The notes under the pieces were generated by a model, which had not been told where the DNA came from, did no database searches, and saw only the letters and a list, made by a program, of their open reading frames with translations. A program made the translations under genes and the position numbers. A stretch of 64,000 nt of DNA, from positions 101,744-165,743 of the forward strand of contig NZ_JADHDV010000007.1 in the NCBI RefSeq assembly GCF_016820515.1, written 5' to 3'. Below, piece by piece: positions 1-7,929 of this stretch (its first letter is position 1; each line of letters begins with the position of its first letter). Origin of the DNA: Pseudoxanthomonas beigongshangi (GTDB lineage: Bacteria; Pseudomonadota; Gammaproteobacteria; Xanthomonadales; Xanthomonadaceae).

Positions 1-85
1 CCGTTACCGCGATTTCCCATCCTCGTTCGCCGCCATCCCGGCGGGCAGGCGGCGGCGGCGGCCCCAAAAAAATTTCGCCGAGGTG

Positions 86-114
86 TTGACACGTCCAAAA
101 ACCGTGATTAGGTT
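86..114 (+). promoter_or_regulatory. candidate sigma-70 promoter
   Basis: A perfect TTGACA at 86-91 is followed after 17 bases by TAGGTT (109-114), a 3/6 match to TATAAT. It would drive a long leader of about 360 nt before the histone H1-like gene. The -35 match is strong and the -10 match is weak, so this is a candidate only. Confidence 0.3.
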
Positions 115-300
115 TCGCGCAGCAGAGAGTGCTGCGGAAGCGAGTGAGTCGGATCAATACGACAGCGCGAGTGACAACAAGGCCAATCGTCCCAGCCCAG
201 GCAGCGGCGGACGCAGGGCTCGCTTCCCCCGAAAAAATGACCAGCACCATCCATTCCGCACCCGTGTCGCCCGGCGACCCGGGTGTTTTCGTATTTGTAG

Positions 301-419
301 GGGACCACGTCAGAAGGGTCCCGACAAAAGAATCCGGTTCAACGCGCCTGGCGCGTCGACGGTTGCCTGCGGGTCCGACTCCCGCGGCCAATTCCGCAAC
401 TGGGCCTGCCTTCGGGCAG
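301..419 (+). other. structured 5' leader or small RNA region
   Basis: The stretch from 115 to 472 has no convincing coding sequence; the short open frames in it have no ribosome-binding sites and no recognisable protein. From 301 it holds several consecutive stems: GGGACC (301-306) with GGTCCC (317-322); ACGCGC with GCGCGT around 342-356; GCGGG/CCCGC closing a 7-nt loop around 369-385; and CTGCC-TTCG-GGCAG at 406-419, a UUCG tetraloop. This suggests a structured leader of the H1-like gene or a separate small RNA. No known RNA family was recognised with confidence. Confidence 0.35.
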
Positions 420-472
420 AGGTGTCGTACCCCGATGTACCCAATCCAAGTTCACTGACGAGGAGCCATCAC

Positions 473-922
473 ATGGCAATGAAGAAAGCTGCTAAGAAGA
501 AACCTGCCAAGAAGGCCGCCAAGAAGGCGACCAAGAAGGCAGCCGCCAAGAAGACCGTGAAGAAGGCCGCCAAGAAGGCTGCCAAGAAGGTCACCAAGAA
601 GGCCGCCAAGAAGACCGTGAAGAAGGCTGCCAAGAAGGTTGCCAAGAAGCCGGCCAAGAAGGCTGCGAAGAAGGCAGCGAAGAAGACTGCGAAGAAGGCC
701 ACCAAGAAGGCTGCCAAGAAGGTCGCCCGCAAGCCTGCGAAGAAGGCTGCGAAGAAGGCCACCAAGAAGGCTGCCAAGAAGACCGTGAAGAAGGCCGCCA
801 AGAAGGCTGCCAAGAAGCCGGCCAAGAAGGCTGCGAAGAAGGCCGCCAAGAAGCCTGCCCGCAAGTCCAAGAAGAAAGCGGCTCCGGTCGCGCTGCCGGC
901 CACCCCGGCTCCGCTGATCTAA
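473..922 (+). CDS. histone H1-like Lys/Ala-rich repeat protein
   Basis: A 149-residue, highly basic protein built almost entirely from degenerate KKAAKKA/KKPAKKA repeats, ending in a short neutral tail rich in Pro and Ala. The composition matches bacterial histone H1-like or AlgP-type C-terminal tails, which bind DNA non-specifically and affect nucleoid structure or transcription; no folded domain is visible. The ATG at 473 is chosen because AGGAG (461-465) lies 7 nt upstream. The frame stays open upstream to 83, but that part has unrelated composition and no ribosome-binding site. The near-identical codon blocks make the gene prone to repeat-number change. A strong terminator follows at 951-990, so it is probably monocistronic. 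The DNA-binding role is inferred from composition alone. Confidence 0.85.
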   Translation: MAMKKAAKKKPAKKAAKKATKKAAAKKTVKKAAKKAAKKVTKKAAKKTVKKAAKKVAKKPAKKAAKKAAKKTAKKATKKAAKKVARKPAKKAAKKATKKAAKKTVKKAAKKAAKKPAKKAAKKAAKKPARKSKKKAAPVALPATPAPLI

Positions 923-950
923 GCCAAACCCCGATTAGCCGTATCCATCA

Positions 951-990
951 GACTCTCTCCCTGTGCCCAGCAGGGGGAGAGTTTTTTTTT
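951..990 (+). terminator. intrinsic terminator of the H1-like gene
   Basis: The stem ACTCTCTCCCTG (952-963) pairs with CAGGGGGAGAGT (971-982), with one mismatch, over a 7-nt loop. Nine T residues follow. This is a textbook rho-independent terminator. Confidence 0.9.
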
Positions 991-1031
991 GCGCGGGATT
1001 AAGCTGGCGGCCGTCGAAGCGGAGGAATGAC

Positions 1032-1571
1032 ATGAAGTTGCTGAAATGGGCCCTGGGCATCCTGGTCGTGCTGGGCGTGGTGCTGGTGGCCGGAAGCCTG
1101 TTGCTGCCGGCGCGCACCCACGTCGAACGTTCCATCACCATCCAGCGGCCGCCGGCGGAAGTGTTCGCCACCCTCAATTCGTTCCGCCGCTTCAACGAGT
1201 GGTCGCCCTGGTTCGCCGCCGATCCGCAGGCCAAGTACACCTACGAAGGCCCCGCCGAAGGCGTGGGCGCCAGCATGCGCTGGTCCGGCAACCAGGCGGT
1301 CGGAACCGGCAGCCAGCGGATCACCGGCAGCCGCGCGCCGGAGCAGGTGATCGTCGCCCTGGATTTCGGCGGCCATCCCTCCGTCGCCACCTACACGCTG
1401 GTGGCCGAGGGCGGCAACGCGACCCGGCTGACCTGGGCCTTCGATACCGAACACGGCTACAACCCGATATCGCGCTGGTTCGGCCTGCTGTTCGATCGCA
1501 TGATCGGCGCCGACTACGAGCGTGGCCTGGGCCAGCTCAAGACCGTGCTGGAGCAGGCGCCCGCGCGCTGA
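1032..1571 (+). CDS. SRPBCC family (polyketide cyclase/START-like) protein
   Basis: A 179-residue protein with an N-terminal hydrophobic segment (about residues 4-24), followed by an SRPBCC/Bet v1-like domain. The typical opening is visible: an ERSITIQRPPAEVFATLNSF-type strand and helix, then F-N-E-W-S-P-W. Such domains form a hydrophobic pocket that binds lipids or other small ligands; no substrate can be named here. The ATG at 1032 follows GGAGG (1021-1025) at 6-nt spacing; the open frame upstream runs into the previous gene's terminator. It ends opposite a convergent serine hydrolase gene. The N-terminal segment suggests membrane anchoring or export. Confidence 0.8.
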   Translation: MKLLKWALGILVVLGVVLVAGSLLLPARTHVERSITIQRPPAEVFATLNSFRRFNEWSPWFAADPQAKYTYEGPAEGVGASMRWSGNQAVGTGSQRITGSRAPEQVIVALDFGGHPSVATYTLVAEGGNATRLTWAFDTEHGYNPISRWFGLLFDRMIGADYERGLGQLKTVLEQAPAR

Positions 1572-1594
1572 TCGAATCCGCGGTCCAAAACCGG

Positions 1595-1619
1595 CGCGCC
1601 CCGCGGATAGCGGGGCGCG
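1595..1619. terminator. hairpin between convergent genes
   Basis: A perfect 10-bp stem, CGCGCCCCGC (1595-1604) with GCGGGGCGCG (1610-1619), over a GGATA loop, sits between the convergent ends at 1571 and 1645. There is no T-run on either strand. It could serve as a bidirectional termination or RNA-stabilising hairpin. Confidence 0.5.
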
Positions 1620-1644
1620 TGCGGAACATCGCGGGTAGTGGACG

Positions 1645-3021
1645 TCAACGCGGTGAGGCGGTTGCCTGGCTGGCGGCGGCGCCGCTCTTGTTGTCCGGCT
1701 GCGGCGAATCGGCCATCAGCAGATCGCTGGTATCCATCGGCGTGTCCAGCCACTGTTGCGGCGGCAGGCCCATCGCGCGGTCCAGGATCGTCGGCAGCAG
1801 GCCGGATGGTACCGAGCTGTCGCTGTTCCAGAGGATGGCGATGCCCAGGTCGCGCTCGGGCACCAGCGCGACCATGCCGCGATAACCCTGCACGGCGCCG
1901 GCGTGGAAGACCACCGGGTGGCTGGCGTAGTCGAACACGCGCCAGCCCAGTGCATAGCCGGCGGAATAGATGCGATCGCGGCGCCAGCCGGCCCGCATCT
2001 CGCCCGGCGTGGACACCAGCGAGGCATGCAGCGTGGCCAGCAGCGGCGCCGGCAGCACGTCCTGGCGATGCCCGGTCTGCGCGACCAGCCACTGCGCCAT
2101 GTCGCTGATGCTGGCGTTGACGCCGGCGGCCGGGGCCAGGCGGTAGTAGGTCGGCTTGGGCGTCAGGGCGACCCAGCCATTACGGCTGCGCACGTGCGGA
2201 CGCGCCCAGCGCGCGCTGTTCTCGATGCCCTCCAGTCCCAGGCTGGCGTCGTTCATGCCCAGCGGCTTGAAGATGCGCTTGTCGACCGCCTGTTCGTAGA
2301 AACCGCCGGTGGCGGCGAACACCACGTCGCCGAACACGCTGAAGGCGACGTTCTGGTAGGCGTAGCACTGGCCGGGCACGCAGCTCATGGGCGCGTAGGC
2401 CAACTTCTGGGTCACCGCGTAATAGTCGGCATTGCCCTCGATGTCGCGATCGAAGGCGTTGTGGGCCTGCAGGCCGACCCGGTGGCTCAGCAGATCCGCC
2501 ACGGTCACCTGGCGGGTCGCCATCGGATCACTGAGGCGGAAGTTGGGCACGTAATCGGCCACCCGGCTGTCCCAGCGCAGCGAGCCGTCGTTGACCAGCA
2601 AACCGGCGAGGGTGCCGGCGAACGCCTTGGAGAGTGACGCCAGCCGGAACACGGTGTGTCCGTCGATCGTCTGCGGCGCGCTGACGTCGGTGACGCCATA
2701 GCCCTTCGCCGTCAACACGCGGCCGTTGTGGACGATCGCCAGCGCCAGGCCGGGAACGCGTTCGCCCAGGGTCAGCTGTTGCGCCATGGCTTCGAAACGG
2801 GCGACGTCGAAGCCAGGCGCGAGCGCGGGTGCGGTCGCGGCGGCAACCGTGGCGGCTTGAGCGGCGGGAACGGAAGTCGTGGCGGTCGGGGCCGGCGAGA
2901 CGGTGCGGGCGGCGCCGACGGGCGGCGTCTGGGCCGTGGAAGCCAGCGTCAGAGGTATCAGCAGTCCGAGCAGCCCAATACGGAACGGGCGCAACGGCCG
3001 CCGAGTTACCTTCTTCTTCAT
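1645..3021 (-). CDS. serine hydrolase, beta-lactamase/penicillin-binding-like family
   Basis: 458 residues. A basic and hydrophobic N-terminus (about 1-30) looks like a Sec signal peptide, followed by a low-complexity Ala/Thr/Pro linker to about 68 and then a class C beta-lactamase-like domain. The catalytic SxxK tetrad is S129-L-S-K132, a Y-x-N motif is Y222-Q-N224, and an H-A-G motif near the C-terminal third stands where KTG lies in penicillin-binding proteins. The family includes esterases, D-aminopeptidases and carboxypeptidases, so true beta-lactamase activity should not be assumed. It is probably periplasmic. It lies 178 bases downstream of the GMC oxidoreductase on the same strand and probably has its own promoter in that gap. 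Confidence 0.88.
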   Translation of the reverse strand: MKKKVTRRPLRPFRIGLLGLLIPLTLASTAQTPPVGAARTVSPAPTATTSVPAAQAATVAAATAPALAPGFDVARFEAMAQQLTLGERVPGLALAIVHNGRVLTAKGYGVTDVSAPQTIDGHTVFRLASLSKAFAGTLAGLLVNDGSLRWDSRVADYVPNFRLSDPMATRQVTVADLLSHRVGLQAHNAFDRDIEGNADYYAVTQKLAYAPMSCVPGQCYAYQNVAFSVFGDVVFAATGGFYEQAVDKRIFKPLGMNDASLGLEGIENSARWARPHVRSRNGWVALTPKPTYYRLAPAAGVNASISDMAQWLVAQTGHRQDVLPAPLLATLHASLVSTPGEMRAGWRRDRIYSAGYALGWRVFDYASHPVVFHAGAVQGYRGMVALVPERDLGIAILWNSDSSVPSGLLPTILDRAMGLPPQQWLDTPMDTSDLLMADSPQPDNKSGAAASQATASPR

Positions 3022-3199
3022 GTACTGATCGCCTGCGCAACGGTTGCTGGACGCGATAATAACGTTGCTGTTTCAGATTGCACAAATGGCGGCAACTTCC
3101 GCACGCATGTCGTTCATCTAGTTGAAGATCCGGGTGTCGTCCGTCGCATTTTCGGCGCGCCCTGTTCAGCTCCCTGAGCAGGCATTTTCAGCAGGTAAT

Positions 3200-4801
3200 T
3201 CAGTGCGCAACGCGAAGGGGATCATGGCCACGGATGAGGTCGGCAGCACGTTCGGCAATCATCATCGTCGGCGCGTTGGTATTGCCGCCGATGAGGGTGG
3301 GCATCACCGAGGCATCGATTACCCGCAGTCCGTCGATGCCGTTCACGCGAAGCTGCGGATCCACCACCGCGTTGCCGTCGTTGCCCATCCGGCAGGTGCC
3401 GATCGGGTGATAGACCGTCTCGGCCTTGGCGCGCACGAATGCCGCCAGCCCGGCGTCGTCCAGATCGTCCCGGACCGGGAAGATCGGCGTGCCGCGATAG
3501 TCGTCGAACGCACGCTGGGCGAACAGCTCGCGCGACAGCCGCGCGCATTCGATCATCATCTTCAGATCGAAGCCCTCGGGATCGCTCAGGTAGTTGGCTT
3601 CGATGCGGGCCGGGGTGCGCGCGTCCGCGTCCTCCAGGCGGATGCGGCCGCGACTGCGTGGACGGAGGAAGCAGGCATGCAGCGTATAGCCGTCACCGGC
3701 CAGGCGATGCCGCCCGTGGTCGTCGAGCATGGCCGGCACGAAGTGCAACTGGATATCGGCATGCGGGTCGGGGGCCAGCGACGAGCGAACGAATGCGCCG
3801 GCTTCGGCGATGTTGCTGGTGCCGGGGCCGCGATGCCCGCGCAGGAAATAGTCGAAGGCCGTCTTCAACTCGCTGGTACGGTCGTAGGTGACCGGCCGGG
3901 TCGAATGCCGCAGCGTGCAGATATCCAGGTGATCCTGCAGGTTCAGGCCGACCTGCGGCGCGTCCATCCGTACCGTGATGCCGTGCTGGCGCAGATGATC
4001 GGCCGGTCCGATCCCGGACAGCATCAGCAACTGCGGCGAATTGATCGCGCCTCCGGCCAGCAGCACTTCCCGCTCGGCGCGCACCCGGATCTCGCGGCCG
4101 CGGTGGGCATAGGCCACGCCGACCGCGCGGCCGTCCTCGATCAGGATGCGGCGGGCGAGGGTGCCGGTGCGGACTTCCAGATTCGAGCGGTGCCGCACCG
4201 GATGCAGGTAGGCCACGGCCGAGGAGCAGCGCGCGCCATCCTTCTGGGTGACCTGGTAGAAACCGAAACCCGATTGCGCCGGCCCGTTGAAATCGTCGTT
4301 GCGGGAGTAGCCGGCCTGTTGTCCGGCCTCGATGAAGGCGGAGGACAGTGGGTTGGTGTAGCGCAGGTCGGACACGTGCAGCGGACCGTCTGCGCCATGC
4401 AGCGCGTCGGCGCCGCGGCTGTTGCGCTCGGAGCGCTTGAAGTAGGGAAGCACGCCCTGCCAGTCCCAGCCCTCCGCGCCTGCCGCATCCCAGCGGTCGT
4501 AGTCCTCCGGCACGCCGCGGACGTAGCACATGGCGTTGATTGAACTGGAGCCGCCCAGTACCTTGCCGCGCGGCCACCACAGGCGCCGGCCGTCGAGTTG
4601 CGCTTCCGGCACGGTGTCGTAGTTCCAGTTCACGCCCTTCTGGCCGACCAGCCTGGCCAGTCCGGCCGGCATGTGGATGAAGGGATGCCAGTCGCGGGGG
4701 CCGGCTTCCAGCAGCAGCACGCGGCAGGCGGGATCTTCGGAGAGGCGGTTGGCAAGCACGCAGCCGGCCGAACCGGCACCGATGATGATGTAGTCGTACA
4801 C
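3200..4801 (-). CDS. GMC family FAD-dependent oxidoreductase (choline dehydrogenase-like)
   Basis: 533 residues, the normal length for glucose-methanol-choline oxidoreductases. The N-terminus carries the FAD-binding Rossmann motif G8-A-G-S-A-G13, and the first GMC signature follows around the W-P-R-G-K-V-L-G-G-S-S block. The C-terminus has the YHPIGTCRMG segment and the G-G-N-T-N-A-P-T segment, which contain the catalytic His and Asn of the family. It oxidises an alcohol with FAD; the substrate cannot be told from sequence, and the resemblance to BetA does not prove choline use because no betB/betI neighbour is present. The start is a GTG (4799-4801) directly before the Rossmann strand. The gene is divergent from the carrier gene at 5016. 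Confidence 0.92.
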   Translation of the reverse strand: MYDYIIIGAGSAGCVLANRLSEDPACRVLLLEAGPRDWHPFIHMPAGLARLVGQKGVNWNYDTVPEAQLDGRRLWWPRGKVLGGSSSINAMCYVRGVPEDYDRWDAAGAEGWDWQGVLPYFKRSERNSRGADALHGADGPLHVSDLRYTNPLSSAFIEAGQQAGYSRNDDFNGPAQSGFGFYQVTQKDGARCSSAVAYLHPVRHRSNLEVRTGTLARRILIEDGRAVGVAYAHRGREIRVRAEREVLLAGGAINSPQLLMLSGIGPADHLRQHGITVRMDAPQVGLNLQDHLDICTLRHSTRPVTYDRTSELKTAFDYFLRGHRGPGTSNIAEAGAFVRSSLAPDPHADIQLHFVPAMLDDHGRHRLAGDGYTLHACFLRPRSRGRIRLEDADARTPARIEANYLSDPEGFDLKMMIECARLSRELFAQRAFDDYRGTPIFPVRDDLDDAGLAAFVRAKAETVYHPIGTCRMGNDGNAVVDPQLRVNGIDGLRVIDASVMPTLIGGNTNAPTMMIAERAADLIRGHDPLRVAH

Positions 4802-5015
4802 GTGGAAGCCTGCAACCGGGATGGATCGAAGCTATCGGGCGGGGATAGAGCAAATGCTCGGCGGGCCTCGACCAGATGCGCGCCTTCCGCAGCGACGGAA
4901 CACAGCGGCGCCTGAAAACGCTGGCGATGTTGCAGTGCATCGGATACCTTGCGCGCGTGACGCCGGCCGCAGTGCCCGTCCTTCCCATCCCGGCGGCCAG
5001 GCGACGGCAATCCGC

Positions 5016-6383
5016 ATGAATTCTCCCGCTCACGAAGCCTCCCGTCCCACCGGCTTTCGCCAGGTGATTTCGCAGTTGGGCGTGGATTCCCCGGCCCTGT
5101 GGTGGTCGCTGCTTTATTTCTTCTGCCTGCTCAGCGGCTACTACGTCCTGCGCCCGGTACGCGACGCGATGGGCGCCTCGGGCGATGTCGCGGCGGTGTT
5201 TCCCGCCCGGTTGATCGGCTGGGCGGGGCAGCACGGCATCGACCTCAAGGACTTCACCCTGCAGGTGCTGTTCACCGGCACCTTCGTCTGCATGGTGCTG
5301 CTGCAGCCCATCTATGGCGCGCTGGTGTCGCGATACCCGCGGCGGGTGTTCCTGCCGGTGGTGTACCTGGCTTTCATCGCCTGCCTGGGGTTCTTCTACT
5401 GGGCCTTCAACCGGGAACTGCCGGGACGCGGCGCGGCGTTCTTCATCTGGGTGGCCGTGTTCAACCTGTTCGCGGTCTCGGTGTTCTGGAGCTACATGGC
5501 CGACGTGTTCGACAACGAGGACGCCAAGAAGGTCTACGGCTATATCGGCGCCGGCGGCACCACCGGCGCGCTGGTGGGCCCGACGATCACCAGCCTGCTG
5601 GTCGAACGCATCGGCGTGGGCAACCTGCTGCTGGTCTCGGCGCTGTTCCTGGCGGTATGCCTGCTGTGCATCCTGCGCCTGCGGCCGTGGGCGGTGCGCC
5701 GCGAGCAGCGCAACCGCGAGGCCAGCGGCGAGGATGCGATGGGCGGTTCGGTGCTGGCCGGCCTGCGGCTGGTCTGGCGGGATCCGCTGCTGCGTTCGCT
5801 GGCGATGCTGATGTTCTTCGGGGTCGGCGTCGGCACCCTGCTGTACAACGAGCAGGCGGCGATCGCGCGGCAACTGGCGCAGGACGCTTCGCGGACCGCG
5901 TATTACGCCAACCTGGATCTGGGCGTGAACCTGCTGACCATCCTCGTGCAGGTATTCCTGACCCGTTGGCTGCTGCGCCGGTTCGGCATCGCGCCGCTGC
6001 TGCTGATACCGGCCACCGCCATCCTGCTGGGCTACGCGCTGCTGGCGGCCGCGCCGCTGCCGGCGCTGATCTGGGTGGTCCAGGTGGCGACCCGCGCGGG
6101 TGAGTTCTCGCTGGCCAAGCCAGCCCGCGAAACCCTCTACACCCGGGTCGATCGCGAATCGCGCTACAAGGCCAAGGCGGTCATCGATACCGTGGTCTAC
6201 CGCGGCGGCGATCTCAGCTTCGTCTGGTTGCACAAGGCGCTGTCCGCGCTGGGGTCCAGCGTGGTGTTCCTGGTCGGTATCGGCGTGGCCGCCGGCATGA
6301 CCCTGGGCGCATGGCGCGTGATCCAGGCGCAGCGCCGGTTGCCGGAACCGGCGCCGGTCGCCGCCGAGGGCAAGGCGGCCTGA
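5016..6383 (+). CDS. ATP/ADP translocase-like MFS carrier
   Basis: 455 residues with about 12 hydrophobic membrane segments. The Y-Y-V-L-R-P-V-R-D-A-M-G motif near the first helix is typical of the COG3202 branch of the major facilitator superfamily, related to nucleotide (ATP/ADP) exchangers of intracellular bacteria and plastids. Free-living Xanthomonadaceae and other bacteria carry such homologues with unknown substrates, so nucleotide transport is not established here. The ATG at 5016 starts the MNSPAHEASRP segment just before the first membrane region; the frame is open 65 codons further upstream, but that part is Arg/Pro-rich and overlaps the divergent promoter region. The ribosome-binding site is weak. 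Confidence 0.75.
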   Translation: MNSPAHEASRPTGFRQVISQLGVDSPALWWSLLYFFCLLSGYYVLRPVRDAMGASGDVAAVFPARLIGWAGQHGIDLKDFTLQVLFTGTFVCMVLLQPIYGALVSRYPRRVFLPVVYLAFIACLGFFYWAFNRELPGRGAAFFIWVAVFNLFAVSVFWSYMADVFDNEDAKKVYGYIGAGGTTGALVGPTITSLLVERIGVGNLLLVSALFLAVCLLCILRLRPWAVRREQRNREASGEDAMGGSVLAGLRLVWRDPLLRSLAMLMFFGVGVGTLLYNEQAAIARQLAQDASRTAYYANLDLGVNLLTILVQVFLTRWLLRRFGIAPLLLIPATAILLGYALLAAAPLPALIWVVQVATRAGEFSLAKPARETLYTRVDRESRYKAKAVIDTVVYRGGDLSFVWLHKALSALGSSVVFLVGIGVAAGMTLGAWRVIQAQRRLPEPAPVAAEGKAA

Positions 6384-6563
6384 GGTGGGGACAACGGTGG
6401 ACGGACCGGCAAGACCGTCCAGCCAACGCCTGGAGACCGGGCACGACGCCGCCCTCGCGTTCGCGCCGATGTCCCGGCTTCAACAGGAACCGCCTGAACA
6501 TGCGCGCGACGCGCGCGGGCTCATTTGGCTATCCTGTCGAGGCCGCCGCGCTGGACGAGAGAC

Positions 6564-6911
6564 ATGCTGATTGCCGTATCGCTGAGCTTCCTGGTCGCCC
6601 TGCTGCACCTGTACTTCATGGTGCTGGAGATGTTCCTGTGGACGCGCCCGATAGGCCTGAAGACTTTCCGCAATACACCGGAGAAAGCGGCGATCACGCG
6701 GGTGCTGGCGGCCAACCAGGGTCTCTACAACGGCTTCCTCGCCGCCGGCCTGCTGTGGGGACTGCTCAGCCAGCAATGGAACGTGGTGGTGTTCTTCCTC
6801 GTCTGCGTGGTCGTGGCCGCGCTGTACGGCGCCTACAGCGTGAGCCGGCGGATATTCTTCGTGCAGGGCATCCCCGCCGTCGCCGCGCTTGCCGCCATCT
6901 TCTTCGGCTGA
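6564..6911 (+). CDS. DUF1304 family small membrane protein
   Basis: 115 residues with four predicted membrane helices. The segment FMVLEMFLWT followed by a conserved F-R-N-T and A-A-N-Q-G-L-Y-N-G-F-L-A-A-G is characteristic of the DUF1304 family. The function of this family is unknown. The ATG at 6564 follows a purine-rich GACGAGAGA sequence and begins directly with the first membrane helix. The gene is convergent with a second small membrane protein, with a palindromic GTAG-type repeat between them. Confidence 0.85.
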   Translation: MLIAVSLSFLVALLHLYFMVLEMFLWTRPIGLKTFRNTPEKAAITRVLAANQGLYNGFLAAGLLWGLLSQQWNVVVFFLVCVVVAALYGAYSVSRRIFFVQGIPAVAALAAIFFG

Positions 6912-6928
6912 ACCGGCTTTTCCTTGCA

Positions 6929-6996
6929 GGAGCGACGTCAGTCGCGACCGAGTGCCGTCCGGGATGACGATTTCCGGTCGCGACTGACGTCGCTCC
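6929..6996. repeat. GTAG-type palindromic repeat pair (REP/SMAG-like), copy 1
   Basis: Two perfect 22-nt inverted arms (6929-6950 and 6975-6996) beginning GGAGCGACGTCAGTCGCGAC enclose a 24-nt spacer. Nearly the same arms occur at 63002-63069 and 63865-63932. The outer edge on the minus strand reads GTAGGAGCG. This resembles the REP-type elements with GTAG edges known in Stenotrophomonas and relatives, which are moved by RAYT transposases. Its TAG forms the stop codon of the gene ending at 6996. Confidence 0.85.
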
Positions 6997-7388
6997 TACA
7001 GAAAAGACAGGCCCAGCGGCAGCGCGAACAACAGCGCTCCCAGCACGAACAGTGCGGTCAGCAGATGCAGCAGCCAATGATGGCGCCGCAGGAACACGAA
7101 CTGTTCGATCGTCCGCCCGATCCAGAACAACGCCATGAAGGCCAGTACCGCGCGTCCCAGTCCGCTGTCCTGCAGTTCGCCGGTGAAGGCGAAACAGGCC
7201 GCGCCGATGCCGAGGAACAGGTAGATCAGGCGGAGGTTGAGGATCTGGGTGATCGCGCGGGTGGCGAATCCGACCCGGGCCAGTTCGTCCTTCCAGCGGA
7301 ACAGCTTCCAGAAACCCAAGTGGAACAGGGCGAAGCCCAGGCTGTGGACGCCTGCCAGCCGGACCAGCCAGTCGCCCGCGGCTTCCAT
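6996..7388 (-). CDS. small four-helix membrane protein, unknown function
   Basis: 130 residues with four hydrophobic helices and short Arg/Lys-rich loops (for example F-W-K-L-F-R-W-K-D-E after the first helix and L-R-R-H-H before the last). I do not recognise a named family. It is the last gene of a minus-strand run, only 4 nt after the DUF4442 gene, and so is likely co-transcribed with fadE. Its TAG stop codon (6996-6998) is part of the GTAG edge of the adjoining palindromic repeat, which suggests the repeat inserted at or formed the gene's end and may have trimmed its C-terminus. Confidence 0.7.
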   Translation of the reverse strand: MEAAGDWLVRLAGVHSLGFALFHLGFWKLFRWKDELARVGFATRAITQILNLRLIYLFLGIGAACFAFTGELQDSGLGRAVLAFMALFWIGRTIEQFVFLRRHHWLLHLLTALFVLGALLFALPLGLSFL

Positions 7389-7392
7389 CAGG

Positions 7393-7875
7393 TCAGACGC
7401 CGGGGCTTGCCGGCCGCGGCGACACCCACATCGCGATGCGTGCGCGGAATACCGCCTCGCCCTGCGGATTGCTCACCACGACATCCATCGGCAACTCGTA
7501 GCCCTCTTCCGCGGCGTGCGGCGGGAAGGCGGGAGTGGCGACCGCGCGCATCGTGCCGACCGCCTTCTTCAGGTATTCCACGGTCATGCCGCGCGGAATC
7601 CAGCGCATCGAGGCCGGGATGCTCACATCGGTGGTCAGGCCGCCGACGAATTCGGCCAGGTTGCACAGGGCGATGGCGTGCACGGTGCCCAGATGGTTGG
7701 TGACGCCGCGCCGGTGGGAAATGGTCGCCTCGCCGCGGTTCGGTTCGAGCCGGGTGATGCGCGGGCGGATGCTGGCGAAGTAGGGCGCCTTGAAACAGAC
7801 CAGGCGCGAGAACAGCCAATGGCCGAATGGCCGCGCCGAGAGTCTGCGGTACATCGACAGGACGGATGCGCTCAT
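7393..7875 (-). CDS. DUF4442 hotdog-fold thioesterase-like protein
   Basis: 160 residues matching the DUF4442/PaaI-like hotdog family. The central N-H-L-G-T-V-H-A-I-A-L-C-N-L-A-E segment corresponds to the hotdog helix that in PaaI-type enzymes holds the catalytic acidic residue and binds acyl-CoA. The ATG at 7875 is preferred over an upstream TTG at 7890 because GGAG lies 5 nt before it. It sits between fadE (54 nt upstream) and the small membrane gene (4 nt downstream) on the same strand, which supports a role in acyl-CoA turnover, for example release of stalled or toxic acyl-CoAs. Enzyme activity is inferred. Confidence 0.82.
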   Translation of the reverse strand: MSASVLSMYRRLSARPFGHWLFSRLVCFKAPYFASIRPRITRLEPNRGEATISHRRGVTNHLGTVHAIALCNLAEFVGGLTTDVSIPASMRWIPRGMTVEYLKKAVGTMRAVATPAFPPHAAEEGYELPMDVVVSNPQGEAVFRARIAMWVSPRPASPGV

Positions 7876-7929
7876 GGGGTCTCCATGCAAGGACGGCGAG
7901 CCGAAGCTCGCCGTCGCGGGTGTTGCGGG

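Noticed and set aside
369..390. T-arm-like sequence resembling the end of a tRNA or tmRNA
   Set aside because: GCGGG-TCCGACT-CCCGC looks like a T-arm, but no matching acceptor, D-arm or anticodon arm could be placed upstream, so no tRNA or tmRNA is called.
83..472. 130-codon N-terminal extension of the H1-like protein
   Set aside because: Composition is unrelated to the repeats, no ribosome-binding site is present, and AGGAG is well placed for the ATG at 473.
1645..3021. A true beta-lactamase resistance gene
   Set aside because: The S-x-x-K and Y-x-N motifs also fit esterases and peptidases of the same fold, and H-A-G replaces K-T-G; no evidence for a resistance role.
3122..4543. 473-codon plus-strand open frame opposite the GMC oxidoreductase
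   Set aside because: It is the antisense shadow of a clear GMC gene with intact motifs; such long shadows are normal in high-GC DNA.
3693..6233. 846-codon minus-strand open frame
   Set aside because: It spans the GMC gene, the divergent promoter and the carrier gene in antisense; Gln/Arg/His-rich low-complexity translation, no domain.
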